NCBI GenBank assembly: GCA_027946555.1
Contig: JAPEVC010000031.1
Location: 1 to 64,000 of the forward strand
DNA length: 64,000 nt
DNA from: Gnomoniopsis sp. IMI 355080
Taxonomy: Eukaryota; Ascomycota; Sordariomycetes; Diaporthales; Gnomoniaceae
Reading direction: 5' to 3'
Of the stretch, positions 37,336 through 48,752 are shown in pieces (the stretch's first letter is position 1; each line of letters opens with the position of its first letter). A program made the translations under genes and the position numbers. The notes below the pieces were generated by a model. The model was not told the DNA's origin. It was given only the letters and a program-made list of their open reading frames with translations, and ran no database searches.

Positions 37336-38364
37336 CTAATACGTATCTTCAGATGTCGGAAACTGTCCTTTGTCAGTATCGTTACCATCACTATCGCTGT
37401 CACTGTAATCATTATCACCATATTTCGCCTGTAACGCAGCTCTCTTCCTCCGCCGCCTACGCCTCACTTCCTCCTTCGCCTCCTCCTCAGCAGCCTCTAT
37501 CTCATTCCTCCTCTCCACAGCCTTGCGTTCCGCTTCGCGAGCATCATCCACAACCTCCCTCTCGTGTTTCATACGCTCCCACTCACGAAGCTCCTGCATC
37601 TCCTTTCTTTCAACCTCGGATAAACTCTCGAGCTCCGCTAGCACCCGTGCGCTTATCTCCGCCCTGGTGCTTTTCTTCTGGCACAAGAGGCTAGCGCGCC
37701 TCTCCTGTTGAGCACTCGCCATCTCTTGACTGCTCATCCGGTCCTGTTTTGCGAGGATGACTTTGCCTGAGACGGGATCCATCTTTCCTGTCGCGGCAAC
37801 CAGCTCCGCCTTCAAGACCGGGTCATGCAGCCGCCTGGCCACCTCGAGGTGCAAGGCCCGCTCAGCAGGCCGCTCGTGTAGCCGCGCGGCGGCATTGTTA
37901 GCCGCTCCGTAAAACTCGGGTGACTGAATGCCTTGAAGCGAGCGCGTTTCGCCATACCAGAACGAGTTCAGTACAGCGAGTGCGCCCATCCAGTCCAGCG
38001 AGCGGCCTTGGTCGGCGACGAGCTCGGGAATGGTGGACATTGCATTGTTAGTCATAGCGCGGATGTTGGTGGCGAGTTGGGCGGGAGGGGGCCGCCAAAG
38101 GACCTGGTTACGCTCGGCTTCTGTCAGGGTGTCAGGCTGGGCGAGGGCCTTGCCCGGCACGTCGCACCGGCTAAGGAGCAAAAGGCGCTCCAGCTTGGTG
38201 AGTTGGTCGTTGGATGCGTAGGCTTTGTGGTAGAGGGTCTTGGAGATGGTGGACTCGGGGATGGTCCCAGAGGTCCCTGACGCTGACGACCTGTCCGGCT
38301 GGGCCTCACCAGCCTGCTTACTGGCCGGGCGAGTAGATATAGTGAGCTCCTGTGTCTCCACCAT
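37336..38364 (-). CDS. Coiled-coil hypothetical protein, 342 aa
   Basis: Single exon from an ATG. The N-terminal half has a conserved-looking stretch LTKLERLLLLSRCDVPGKAL followed by LTEAERNQVLWRPPP, then a helical block WMGALAVLNSFWYGETRSLQ. Residues about 210-320 form a strongly charged coiled coil (EVERKEMQELREWERMKHER...EEEAKEEVRRRRRRKRAALQ) with a basic nuclear-localisation-like patch, ending in an acidic SDSDSDGNDTD tail. I do not recognise a named family. Similar architecture occurs in conserved Sordariomycete proteins of unknown function. Confidence 0.72.
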   Translation of the reverse strand: MVETQELTISTRPASKQAGEAQPDRSSASGTSGTIPESTISKTLYHKAYASNDQLTKLERLLLLSRCDVPGKALAQPDTLTEAERNQVLWRPPPAQLATNIRAMTNNAMSTIPELVADQGRSLDWMGALAVLNSFWYGETRSLQGIQSPEFYGAANNAAARLHERPAERALHLEVARRLHDPVLKAELVAATGKMDPVSGKVILAKQDRMSSQEMASAQQERRASLLCQKKSTRAEISARVLAELESLSEVERKEMQELREWERMKHEREVVDDAREAERKAVERRNEIEAAEEEAKEEVRRRRRRKRAALQAKYGDNDYSDSDSDGNDTDKGQFPTSEDTY

Positions 38365-39452
38365 CGCGTCTGCAATTCACTGTGAAGAATTCCAAAGGAA
38401 GGATCAATATGGTAGCATGTGGCAGATGCAAGAAGTGGATGGGAAATTGCAGCCTGAGAGGCATGGAAAATTCAGGCAGAGAGTAGACCGTAGAGGTAGC
38501 TAGTATTTAGGCAGTTCGCGATTGGAAGCCTAGCGCCCAGTCCAGTCTGATCCTTCAGTACCAAAGTATAGACACCGGAGGCGTACTATAATCGACAAAA
38601 TCTACTCCACTAATTCGCGAAGCATAGTCCGCAAGTTACGAAATCCCGTGATATTATTTGAATCAAGTGCTCGATTCAATTTTACTGACAGGGATTATAA
38701 CAATTTCCAACCACTGAGTTAAAATTCTCAGCATTAGCTCATAGTAGTACTATAAATCGAAGTTGCGGTATTCCTATACTAGTACTTAACTACCCAGGTA
38801 GAGCTTATTAGCTTAGTCCTTGTCACGCGCCTGAACATTGGTGATACAATCGTGTCTCGACGGTTAAAAGGATCATTATTGAACCTTGTGGACTATACCA
38901 ACCTTGAAAGTTCTCCACGGGCCGATTGCAAAGCCCGCTGATTATTCAAATCATACGGTACGAACGGCGCAGCAACCTTGGCCAACTGAAATTTACCCGT
39001 TTTCTGACTTCTCTGCAGACGCGGTGTCATCAAGAGCTAGCACACAACCGGACATGATGGAGCCATGTAATGATCAGGGGTTCCTGAGGCTCAGCTGGAT
39101 CATTTCCCAGAAGTAACGAAGAAAATTGCTTTCTGCAAATTTTCGCATTGCTAATTAGCCATCCGCCTTGATAGATTGACAAGTCAGGTCTACAAAGAAC
39201 CTGATGAGGAAAGTCACATCGTGATTTTGATAGCTAGCACATTATTGCAATCCTTCCCAGACTGCAAATCTACGCGGGTGCTACGGCAGATGACAAGTAC
39301 GTGGGGGAAAAATGTTGGCTGCTGGAGTTGAAGACACTGCATTGTTCGATAGATGGAATAAAATCTATTGATTGCAGAACTCTGGGCTTCACAATCATCG
39401 GCCTGGCTTGTTATACTGTGTTACGCTACCAGAAATCCAGCTTTTCCTGCAG
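38365..39452. other. Intergenic, about 1.1 kb, A/T-rich
   Basis: Promoter of the coiled-coil protein and upstream flank of the LysM relic. Composition is A/T-rich from about 38570. A true start codon and signal-peptide beginning for the LysM gene could not be found here. Confidence 0.5.
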
Positions 39453-40945
39453 GTCAATATCACGCTTCTCATTCTCTTTGGCGGCCTACTGCTAGCCGCA
39501 GTAGCAGATTCTAAAGCTCTTCGTAAGAGAGAGTGCACGTTCTCAGTCGCCGCTGTTGCAACTGATAGTTGTGCCTCCCTCACATCAGACTGGGGCATCA
39601 CAGAAGACCAGTTCATCAGCTTCAATCCTGCGGTCGGACCTGGATGTTCCGACGGTCTCGTGGCGGGCACAAACTATTGTGTTGAATGGAATTGACCTTT
39701 GCCGTCTGCAGCAACGAGCACAAGCAGCATAAGCCCAACAGCTCTGACTACAAGTACAGCAAGCACAAAGACAACGGCGACGCCGACGGCACCGTCGCCA
39801 ACACAGACCGGAATAGTGTCCGATTGTGGGTTCTGCCAGACTGCGCCGTATCATGGCTAGACTTGTCTCAGCTTGCAAGCAGCTGACAACATGCAATTTT
39901 GTACCTAGGTAGGTACGGCATTTTACAAGGTCGTGGCAAATGACACGTGCCAAAAGGTTGTAGATCGCATCGGAACATTCACTTTAGAAGATTTGTAAGT
40001 TGCTGGCTTCCAGTATTCAGACTCGGTGGACGCTAAATGTTTGGTATGTAGCTACACGTGGAATCTCGCTATTGGAAACGGTAGGTGCCACAGTCAATAT
40101 TGACGTGAACTATTGCTGATTACATGAGACAGACTCTTCGTCCCTCCTTCTGGGGTACTATGTCTGCGTGGGGGTTCCAAGCACGCCCACTGCCAAGCCC
40201 ACAACGACAGCTGGCCAGCCTGCAAGCACCACAGGATCAGTCCCAACACAGAGTGGCATCATTTCAACTTGTAAGATTTTCAATCATCGCGCATGCTGCG
40301 GCTCAATCTTCCTTCAGATGGCTTGCTAATTCCACCTAGGAACATCTTATAACGAGGTTGCCAAGGGCGATTATTGCCAAAAGATTGTGGACAGCTTCGG
40401 CACATTTACCCTGGATGACTTGTACGCCACAGCGCTGCCCCCATTCTTGTAGCAATCGAGCCATTGTTGACACCAAAGCAGTTACTCCTGGAACCCAGCC
40501 GTGGGAGATGATTGCTCTGGGCTCTTGGCCGGAACCTTGGTCTGTGTTGGTGTGCCAGGCACGCCAACATCTAAGCCTGTGACGTCCGTGGCGAGAACGA
40601 CAAGTGCGCCGTCAGGTCCATCGCCTACCCAAACTGGCATTATATCTTCTTGTCAGTATAGCATACAGTCATTTGGATAGACAAATCTGACCCTCACTCA
40701 TTTATAGGTAATTCTTAGGACCAGGTCGTATTCGGGGATACGTGCCTGGATATCGTGGCCCGATACCCAGGACTGACGCTGCAGACTTTGTAAGCCTACC
40801 AGCACCCCTTGCGCCTGGCCAATCTTCTATGCATCGAACTTACCTTGTGGACAGCTATGCTTGGAATCCTGCTGTCGCGGCGGGCGGATCAGACTGCTCT
40901 TACCTGATCCTCGGGTACTATGTCTGCGTTGGCATCCTTACCTAA
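39453..40945 (+). pseudogene. Decayed four-LysM-domain secreted protein gene
   Basis: LysM modules bind chitin; secreted multi-LysM proteins of fungi mask chitin. Splicing eight segments (39453-39825, 39913-39994, 40052-40080, 40133-40270, 40340-40421, 40482-40651, 40708-40789, 40855-40945) restores four LysM domains, each with the pattern GDTC...IV...TL...FYSWNPAVG...CVGV, separated by Thr/Ser/Pro linkers that share PTQ(T/S)GI. A hydrophobic ITLLILFGGLLLAAVA starts it. Three faults remain: TGA at 39693-39695, TGA across the 40270/40340 junction, and TAG at 40716-40718; no in-frame ATG is found ahead of the signal peptide. The stop at 39847-39849 is explained by an intron. Splicing of each FY(S/T/A)WN junction is at the same phase, confirming descent from a real gene. 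Confidence 0.78.
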
Positions 40946-41512
40946 ACAGGCGGGCCTTTCATAAGGAAGAACCTGAATTAGATGGATTATCCTAGCCGGA
41001 TGCACAATTACAATGTGGCTAGAGCTCTCAGGTGAACTTAGCTGCCGAACTAGCTATTACAACAGGTGTCAATAAGTGCCATTTGTAAGATAGGCCAATA
41101 TTTACTTTAGGAACCTTAGCGGGAAATGGTTTGTTTGTAAAGTACCCCTGTCCCGAGCGGTTTAATTGGGAATATAAATCGATATTAGTTATAAAAATAA
41201 GTGTGGGATTATACTTCTTAGCTTTATTATTAGCGGTCGGCATTTCTCAAAGTAATACGACGCTTGTCTGTGCTTACTACGACCTTTTCTCAACCAACAA
41301 CCGTTCAACCTACCAACCATTCTACCAACCTTATCAACCATCCTACCATTCTACCATTCTACTGGATGCCACGCTCTCCTGAAGTTATTAGTGGCGATCA
41401 AGATGTCCACTACGTCTGCAGGAAGCATTGTCTTACCTCAACGCACTCTGGCCTGGCTTCGAACTCATGCTTCTTAGGTGACCTTGTCTAGGTCATTTCC
41501 TCGTCCGGGCAC
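40946..41512. other. Intergenic, A/T-rich, with CTACCAA-type repeats
   Basis: A/T-rich sequence, then at about 41287-41370 a run of imperfect ACCAACC/CTACCATT repeats, immediately upstream of the HET gene. No coding seen. Confidence 0.6.
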
Positions 41513-43942
41513 ATGGCTTCGACCTCAAATTCAGGAGCACAATGCGTCTTTTGTGATGCCATTTCACGCCTTTCCAAGACGCCTCGGAGGCGCAACTTCT
41601 ATGAGTCCATTGAGATCACCTCCGAGACTGACGATCCGATCTCTTGGAATTGTACGATTCATGAATCACTCCTCCACGCAGCTAATCCGCGCGATGGCGA
41701 TATCGACATAGGCATCGACCGGGGCCAATTGATGTTGGATCACATGAAGAAGTCGTCATTCTTCTCCGTCCTCGCCCCTGGCAGAGGCGGTCCAGATCGT
41801 TTGGAGCTCGTCCGGCGAGATGACGTGCCTGGACATTATGGCAAGGGAAGGATTATAGACTCGGAGTGGATTGATCTAGCCACAATTCGTGGCTTCGTCG
41901 ATAATTGCAAGGCACGCCACGGTGATCTTTGCGACAAGTTCCCATTCGGCAACAGCTGCGACTTTGCCACACTGCCAAGGCCAGCCTATCTCATCGATGT
42001 CCAAGATGCTTGCTTGGTGGACGCATCCATACAAAGTCTACAGAGCGCCGAGTATCTTACGCTCGCCTGTACGCCCGGCCACAATCACGACAACTACCTG
42101 GCGACCAGGAAGGACAACCTTGCCTCACTCCAGACTCCCGGACGCCTTACCGCAAACGACTTGTCCCCCAGCTTGGCCCGTACAACCAAGGATGCTATGG
42201 AGCTCACCGCGCTGCTGGGCTACCGCTACCTATGGGTCGATCATCTTTGCATTGTCCGCGATGATGCCGTGCTTCGTCATGCTGAAATAACAAAGACCGC
42301 ATTTATCTACGCTGGGGCTGTTTTCTGTATCGCCGAGTGCAACGGCAAAGACCCCAATTACGGCATTCGTGGAATTCGGGAGCTCGCAGACCCGCAACCT
42401 CGTTCCTTCCACCAAAACGTCTATCGCGTCCGGGACGGCGAGGCCTTCGTCCGTCCCGCGAGTGTGATGGAGACCAGGTCAGATTACCTCGCAGACCTTT
42501 ATCGGGCAAGTGGTAAGCTCCCCAAGGACACGTTCGCTTGGCAAGCGGGCCCCAAAATCCAAACCGTTCTGGCGCGACGCACGCTCCGCTTCGATCGGGG
42601 CACCGTCAGCTTCGCGTGCAAATCCTACGCCTGGTGGGAGAAGGATATCCCCAAAGACGCAAACGCGCACATGTGGGAGGACAACGCGCACTCGTGTGAT
42701 GCCGTCCGTTTCGGGTGTCAAATGGACAAACCGAGACGCGTAGATGATGTCGGTGACGAGGATGTCGACTATGATGACGAAGGTTCTAGCTCACCCCGTG
42801 ACCCGCATTGGAGCTTTGCCCTGGCCGCGCGATGGCCTGCCGTCCATGAGTACTACAAAGCGCTATGGGAAATCACGCACCTGGTGGCGCCCTTGAACAC
42901 AGACATCCTCGATCTGACAGCGGGTCTCACAGCCGGGTTTTCACTTCGGTTCGAGGGCCGCTTTATAAATGGACTCCCGGAAAGTTGTTTCGACACAGCC
43001 CTATTATGGGACCTCGATTTCGGAAGAGGCTCCACCCTCAACCCTAAGGCGCCGAGTTGGTCGTGGGCTGGCTGGACTGGCATCGTAAGCCCAGAAAAGA
43101 TATTCGAAGGACTGGACTACGTGGTATCAAAAGTTTCCATGGCCATCGAGACGATCCCCAAAGTGGCCTGGTCCGTCGGCGACAGCCCTAGCCTTGCAGC
43201 CAGCCAGCGGGAGCCCATCCATTGCCGCAAGTGGTTCGAGGCCCGCGAAGCGTTCCAAGACACCACTCAGGACGTTCCTCCCGGTTGGACCCGTCTCCAT
43301 AGGCGTGTGCATTACTCCTCTGGCTGTCCGAAGGGTTATGATCCGGAAGTCCAGTACCAACACGAGCTCGCACCCGACAAGTCCTTCTGGTACCCGATCC
43401 CCATGGTTACTTCCGAACCCGATCTGACAGCTGCAGTGACCTGTAGACAAATTCGTCCCCGTTACCTCTTTGGCGCGACCGAGCGTTGCACGGTCTATAT
43501 TTCTCGTAGCGATAAGCACGGTAGAACAACCGACAAGACCGTCCTCCGGCTCATTGGCGAAATCCAACGCCGCGGCTGCGGCGGGCAGCCTAACCACGTC
43601 CTGCGCGACGGGGCCGGGGTCATCGTCGGCGTGCTGACTTCGCACGCTGATGTGGCGGACGCCTTGTATGGCACTGGTGCGCCAGAGCGCACCGCGGTGG
43701 AGATCCTGACCATCTCAAGGGGCCGAACGCCGCGCGCCAATACGTCGATCCGAGCCGTACATCTCGCCGCCGCTGCTGGGGTTGGTAACGATACTGGGTG
43801 GTTTGAGTTCTATAATGTTCTTTGGGTCGAGTGGCGCGTTGTTGACGGCGTTAAGGTGGCGGAGAGGAAAGGTTTAGGCAGGGTTGGGACGGAGGCATGG
43901 GAGAGGTTGGATAGGACGAATATAGATGTCGTCCTGTTTTAA
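41513..43942 (+). CDS. HET-domain (heterokaryon incompatibility type) protein, 809 aa
   Basis: HET-domain proteins act in fungal non-self recognition and programmed cell death, in the cytosol. This is one uninterrupted exon. An N-terminal region with a CVFC pair precedes the HET domain at about 180-300: YLTLACTPGH, then LGYRYLWVDHLCIVRDDAVL (core Asp-Leu-Cys-Ile), HAEITKTAFIYAGAVFCIAE and YGIRGI. The remaining 500 residues contain RTLRFDRG...FACKSYAWWEK, typical of the region behind HET domains in large fungal family members, but no WD40 or ankyrin repeats. The typical NR..R motif is missing or weak. The single-exon form and flanking relics suggest an accessory locus. Confidence 0.9.
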   Translation: MASTSNSGAQCVFCDAISRLSKTPRRRNFYESIEITSETDDPISWNCTIHESLLHAANPRDGDIDIGIDRGQLMLDHMKKSSFFSVLAPGRGGPDRLELVRRDDVPGHYGKGRIIDSEWIDLATIRGFVDNCKARHGDLCDKFPFGNSCDFATLPRPAYLIDVQDACLVDASIQSLQSAEYLTLACTPGHNHDNYLATRKDNLASLQTPGRLTANDLSPSLARTTKDAMELTALLGYRYLWVDHLCIVRDDAVLRHAEITKTAFIYAGAVFCIAECNGKDPNYGIRGIRELADPQPRSFHQNVYRVRDGEAFVRPASVMETRSDYLADLYRASGKLPKDTFAWQAGPKIQTVLARRTLRFDRGTVSFACKSYAWWEKDIPKDANAHMWEDNAHSCDAVRFGCQMDKPRRVDDVGDEDVDYDDEGSSSPRDPHWSFALAARWPAVHEYYKALWEITHLVAPLNTDILDLTAGLTAGFSLRFEGRFINGLPESCFDTALLWDLDFGRGSTLNPKAPSWSWAGWTGIVSPEKIFEGLDYVVSKVSMAIETIPKVAWSVGDSPSLAASQREPIHCRKWFEAREAFQDTTQDVPPGWTRLHRRVHYSSGCPKGYDPEVQYQHELAPDKSFWYPIPMVTSEPDLTAAVTCRQIRPRYLFGATERCTVYISRSDKHGRTTDKTVLRLIGEIQRRGCGGQPNHVLRDGAGVIVGVLTSHADVADALYGTGAPERTAVEILTISRGRTPRANTSIRAVHLAAAAGVGNDTGWFEFYNVLWVEWRVVDGVKVAERKGLGRVGTEAWERLDRTNIDVVLF

Positions 43943-46900
43943 AAGGATCAGCATGAATCAAAATTGACATATAAGCAATTTCTGTTTGATCGCTTTTCAC
44001 TTATATCTTATTTACGTTCTTGGTCTAAATTCAAAGTATGAATTTGTCTTCATTACTATTAACATAACTCAAATGTTGTCGCATGGCCGAGCAGTTGGAT
44101 GAAGTGGCTTGCCGTTGACGTCTTTATGAGAATCTTGCGTGAGCCCGAAGACATCAAGCTTGACCACCGAAGCCGATGAATTACTATATTGTTTCGATGG
44201 CACCTACAAAATTTCCTTTGATTATAGCAGCTGCAAAGGCACGAAGACTGTCTACCTCCCAGAAGACCGTCTGCTGCACGTCTGCTGGCTCTGACTAGGG
44301 TCGTGATGAATATACATAATGCACAGAGGGCGGCCGTCCGGAGCTCTAGGCCTATTGTATCCTCGCTGAGTATAATTAGTCGACATTACAGATTCAGATT
44401 AGGCAGAAATAGACCTGCAAGTTCTAGCCGAACTGTAGCAAAACAGGCAGTGCCATGGAATTGTGTTCAATGGTGCGCCAGCATGCCGAGCACTCCTGTT
44501 AACTATAAGTCTCGGAATTATTTTGGCATACTTATAGGCATAATGATTAGAGTGATCAGTGATGGAGACCTTTGATATGCATAGAAGTCGCTGCCACTTG
44601 GCCTCTGGGATCATTGTATCACTACTGGCTTCCTGAAGTTGGTCTTGTAAAGTAGACCTCCAAGACCTGGTAAATATGCGGGCCGCTTGAGGCCTCAAGA
44701 TCAGTCAAGTCTGTGAATCACGTCAATTTCATTATTTAAAAGTTGAAACACGAATCGTCATTCGGAGGACCTGAAATTGACCGGACGCTGCAAAACTAGG
44801 CTTTATGTCTCCCTCGAGCTCAAGAAGTCCTCAACGAGTGGCCAAATATCAAACTTGGAATGTTCCCTAGGTCACATAAACGCATAGGGGTTGAAAACCT
44901 AGTAGCTCCAATAAGATTTAGGCTATCGCAAGTTTGGTACGCTCACGTCAAAGTACAGTGAGTGTCAGGCATAATGCCTGCAGACATTAGTTGAGCTTAC
45001 GAAAGACCGGATCCTTTTGATAGGTTTCTTCGAAATTAAGACAGCGAGGTTCATCTTTGGATACCAGGGGACACTTGAAGGTCAGATTGTTGCCAAAGTC
45101 AAGCTTGTCACTGGTGGCCCGGTTCCTCAGGCCTGGAGCAACTTATGTCCAGAAATTCAAGGCCTACTAGGATCTGAAAGCGAAGCTCTTAGGAGCCATG
45201 ACACGAAGACTGTCGATAAGCCTAATGTGTACCAAGAGACAGTCTGACACAAGCTCAAAGAGTACTATGGCTTGCACTATGCGATCAGCGACTTGATTCT
45301 CAATGCAGCAACGCCGAATTCTGAGAAAAACTATCATTATAAAATTCGAATCTTAGAACGGAGTTCCGTTTACGGATTGTTCTTTACCATAACGGATTCG
45401 TTAAAAAAAAAATCCCTGTTACAAAATGTCAGGGGAAACCAATGCGATCTCGTATGGGTTAAATATCAAATAAAATTCGTTGAAATGAAGCGCAATGGGT
45501 GCAATTCGTCCGTAACCATTGACCGCCCAAGAACGATCAATGGAGAGAAGCAAGAATGGATATTTCGAAAGTAGCAAAGTAAACTCCCTCGAATCGGGCT
45601 TTGAACCGGACACCTGTGGAGACTTCTTATAGCACAGTATTCTATCTACTTGGCTGATTATACGCTTTCCCACATCGGCTTATATATTTCGAGAAAAGTC
45701 GAAGAATGGAGGCGCGAAAAGGACCAAAACCGTCCCTACAAACCGATTTTCGGGCAACCGTCGAGTGAAAGAGAAAAAGACGGCGATTTCGATCAAGGGA
45801 ATATAGAGTCTTCCTCGAACTGGGTTTGAAGGAGGCGAAAAGTTATGTGAATAGCTTACTATGAAATATCCACAAGGGATGACGTTCAAAATCGATCATT
45901 TTCACTGCATACGGCGCATTTTAATTGAGGAGCCTCGGAAGACCACCCTCTTCTCTACTTTACGGTAAAATGCGCGATAGAAAAAATTATCAACGTGCGA
46001 CAGTGACCAAATTCTCAGACTGTCGGACTATGAAAGTGGGGGATGCCCATGAGCATCCACAACGCAGGGTAAGACGTCGTCTACCATAAACCAGGCTATT
46101 AGTATAGAACTCGTGCAATTACTGCCAGGGTATGCCCCATGGTGTGACTAGAGTGTTGGAGATACTGTGACTTTTGTCCAGGTTCACGTCACAATAACGG
46201 AGTGAACCAAATCAGTATCATCAATTCCATGGCTCTCGGGATACAGACAGTCACTCAACAAAAGAATCAATAGCTCAAAGATGGTCCGCGTTGAACGGCA
46301 TCCACTGGCAAGGGCAAAGGCCTGTCGCATACCAAAACATACGAATCCGCCGTCATCTTGTCTGCTTTCAGGCCCGCTCGGTTTCACATGCCGTCATCAG
46401 GGAAATGAGCTACTTAGTAGCTCACTCAGGCAGTCAGGTTCTTCCTCCAAAGTGGTGGCTGAACCACTATGTGAAGATCAAAAATGTCTATTCTCTCGAC
46501 GGCATGGAAACGTTTCTTGCTATACCGAGAAATACTCAGCGCCTGATTGACAACATAATTACAATAGGGCTGCTCTGCTCAGTTCGCTTGGTCTCTAAGA
46601 TCCTTTAATGACATGTCTGTAATGAAATGCCTAGGAACAAGTGTGTAGCATCGTGATAAAAATAGCAGCGGCCTCGGAAGCCTTGCGGTCGGGGGGTCCA
46701 CCAAGTCGGGCCAACACCACACAAGGAGATCCCTGCTCATCACCACCAGATCAAATTTGAGTCCGGACTTGACGCTTATTTTACCGCCAGGACCGCGAGT
46801 ATATCGATCCTTCATGAAACTTTCGTGTTTGATACGTTGCTACTAGTCTTGGATTTATCTGAATCGAGGCATCCATCTTGAATCGACACTCACGACGCGT

Positions 46901-47972
46901 TGGCCAGAGTGGGAATTTCCGGACGAGCATTCCGGTGAAGACTCGGTGTCCAGTGTTGCAATGCGGTTGCCCCTCGATTCCCAGATGGCACGTCTTTATT
47001 GGAGGACACGACCTACGCGCCTGTTTCAGGGCTTGTCATCTGGCGATGACTCTTACGAACAAGTGATGAACAACTGGCCTCTACCTAAGGACTATAGTAA
47101 GAAAATCAGTGCAGGAAGACGTCTGGATGCCCAAGATGCCGACCCGCCCCGTTTGAAGCCTAAGGGCCAAGGCTAATAAGGTTCCTAGTAGGCCGGTTGG
47201 CTACAGCAACGCAGGCCTGCAGTATTGCCCAACAGTAGGTAAGCTAGTGAAGTATAGTATACCTGTGCTCAGGGCCACAGGTGGTGTGAAATGTTACGTC
47301 TCTACTTGTATCCACCGACATCCCCTGCTCTCGGGGTTCCCCTCATTTCCGCATTCGATCATCGACATATCATACATATGGAATGAGATATTTGACATTC
47401 TCACCCCCTTTCGTCGTCGCCGTCTTTCAATGTTCTGGAATTGTCTTTCTACCTGCTCAATAGCTTCTGCCCACTTACTAACGAGCGATCACGAACGGCT
47501 ATTCCCTTCTTCCCCTGACTTGACCGAATACGCTACGTCACGAGGTCATCTGCCCGAGTGATCAAGCGCGATCCCGGCCACTTCAGACCGGAAGCCTCGA
47601 CTTTGTCCAGCACCCAGTTTCCAACTCTCTCTCTCCGCCAAATACTTTCTTCTCATTGCTCTTGTTTCCACAGCTCTGCTTCGAGTTACCTACCATAGCT
47701 TAGCCAATATAAACAGCTCTGTCTCACTCCCATTACGAAAGTTCAGTCTGCTGCTTTGCAAATCATTCAACACCACTTCTAGCAAGTCATCAGGTCCCGG
47801 CGTCGTCGAAGGATCCCGACCAGCAGGCCAGAATAAAGAAAACAGATTCACATTGTCAGGCCTCACCGAAAATAGCACACACTCACAAACTACCCTCTGA
47901 TCACAGGCAGCATTATCAGACCTCACTATCACGGCCTCGAAATCGGCCGTCTTGAGTCACCATGCTAACACA
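43943..47972. other. Gene-poor 4 kb region with coding relics
   Basis: No intact gene. It holds a possible decayed frame (45017-45574), two related tRNA-like segments near 45590-45650 and 45800-45870, and a frame at 46291-46608 (ending LIDNIITIGLLCSVRLVSK) without an ATG context or known domain. From about 47300 rightward it becomes pyrimidine-rich and probably forms the promoter and leader of the gene at 47973. Confidence 0.55.
45017..45574 (+). pseudogene. Possible coding relic of unknown family, one internal stop
   Basis: The same reading frame is open on both sides of a single TGA at 45245-45247: upstream VAKVKLVTGGPVPQAWSN and later KTVDKPNVYQETV, downstream HKLKEYYGLHYAISDLILNA. There is no ATG at the start and the frame becomes A/T-rich after 45330. 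The composition before that point looks coding. I cannot name the family. Confidence 0.3.
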
Positions 47973-48752
47973 ATGCTCCAGACAGCCTACAACTCCCTTC
48001 CCGCGATCGTCATCACTTCGCCCACCATGGCAGTCCAAGACGATCTCTCAATGCTTTTCGCCAAAAATCTAACCCTCACCCAACCCCCAAAGCCGTCACC
48101 AAGCCCTTCCCAAGACGAGAAAATCGTCTACGTGTCCCAACATTACACCCACTCCGCCCACATCACTCCCATCCAGCGCCCCACCTCCGAGCCCGACCTC
48201 GCAGACATAGAGCATATTCTCCGCTCCTTCGGCGTGGAAACCTCGACCCTCACTCTCCCGCAGGTCGAGCTCTTTCGCCGCGCCGATGATGCTCAAAAAT
48301 CCCGTCTCGTCGAGCTGTGGACCATTAGCCCAAACAACGCCAGTGCCAACAACCCCAGTCTGACTTGGAGTTCCACCAGCCTTGAGCAGGAAGAAATGCT
48401 CGCACGGAGGCGCTTCGAGCTCCAGCTCCATCAACACGAGCAGCAGCAAGTACCCGAGGTGTCCATGTCGCTAGACGGCACTGAGATCAACAGCCCGGGA
48501 TCCGTGCAGTCCGCTGACAACGGGAGGTGGATGTCTCCTGTCGCACATGCGCATACATACATGGAGCCTTATATGCAAAGCGGCTATGAGGAGCTTGCGC
48601 AGCGGGAGTATCGCGAGAGTGAGCGCAAGGCAGCACTCGATCCGGTCTACAAGAGTACTGGCGGTATGTTAGACTGGGAGAGGCAGCAGTGGATGGAGAA
48701 TCAGTACGGCAGTTTTGTTGGTGGGTGGAGGGATGACGAGGAGATGCTGTGA
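47973..48752 (+). CDS. Conserved fungal hypothetical protein, 259 aa
   Basis: Single exon. The start at MLQTAYNSLPAIVITSPTMA is the first in-frame ATG; another ATG at 47961 is in a different frame and would act as a short upstream start. Ordered parts are DLADIEHILRSFGVETSTLT with QVELFRRADDAQKSRLVELW, a helical block likely to bind a partner, and a C-terminal YKSTGGMLDWERQQWMENQY. The rest is disordered and Ser/Gln-rich. It resembles a small family found across Pezizomycotina with no known function. Confidence 0.75.
   Translation: MLQTAYNSLPAIVITSPTMAVQDDLSMLFAKNLTLTQPPKPSPSPSQDEKIVYVSQHYTHSAHITPIQRPTSEPDLADIEHILRSFGVETSTLTLPQVELFRRADDAQKSRLVELWTISPNNASANNPSLTWSSTSLEQEEMLARRRFELQLHQHEQQQVPEVSMSLDGTEINSPGSVQSADNGRWMSPVAHAHTYMEPYMQSGYEELAQREYRESERKAALDPVYKSTGGMLDWERQQWMENQYGSFVGGWRDDEEML

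Noticed and set aside
39826..39912. Apparent extra stop in the LysM relic (TAG near 39847)
   Set aside because: Explained by an intron with donor GTGGGT and acceptor GTAG that restores SDCTAFYKVV.
41287..41370. ACCAACC-type repeats as a CRISPR-like array
   Set aside because: Unit length irregular, no spacers, eukaryotic context.
43127..43645. 172-codon minus-strand frame
   Set aside because: Antisense shadow of the HET gene.
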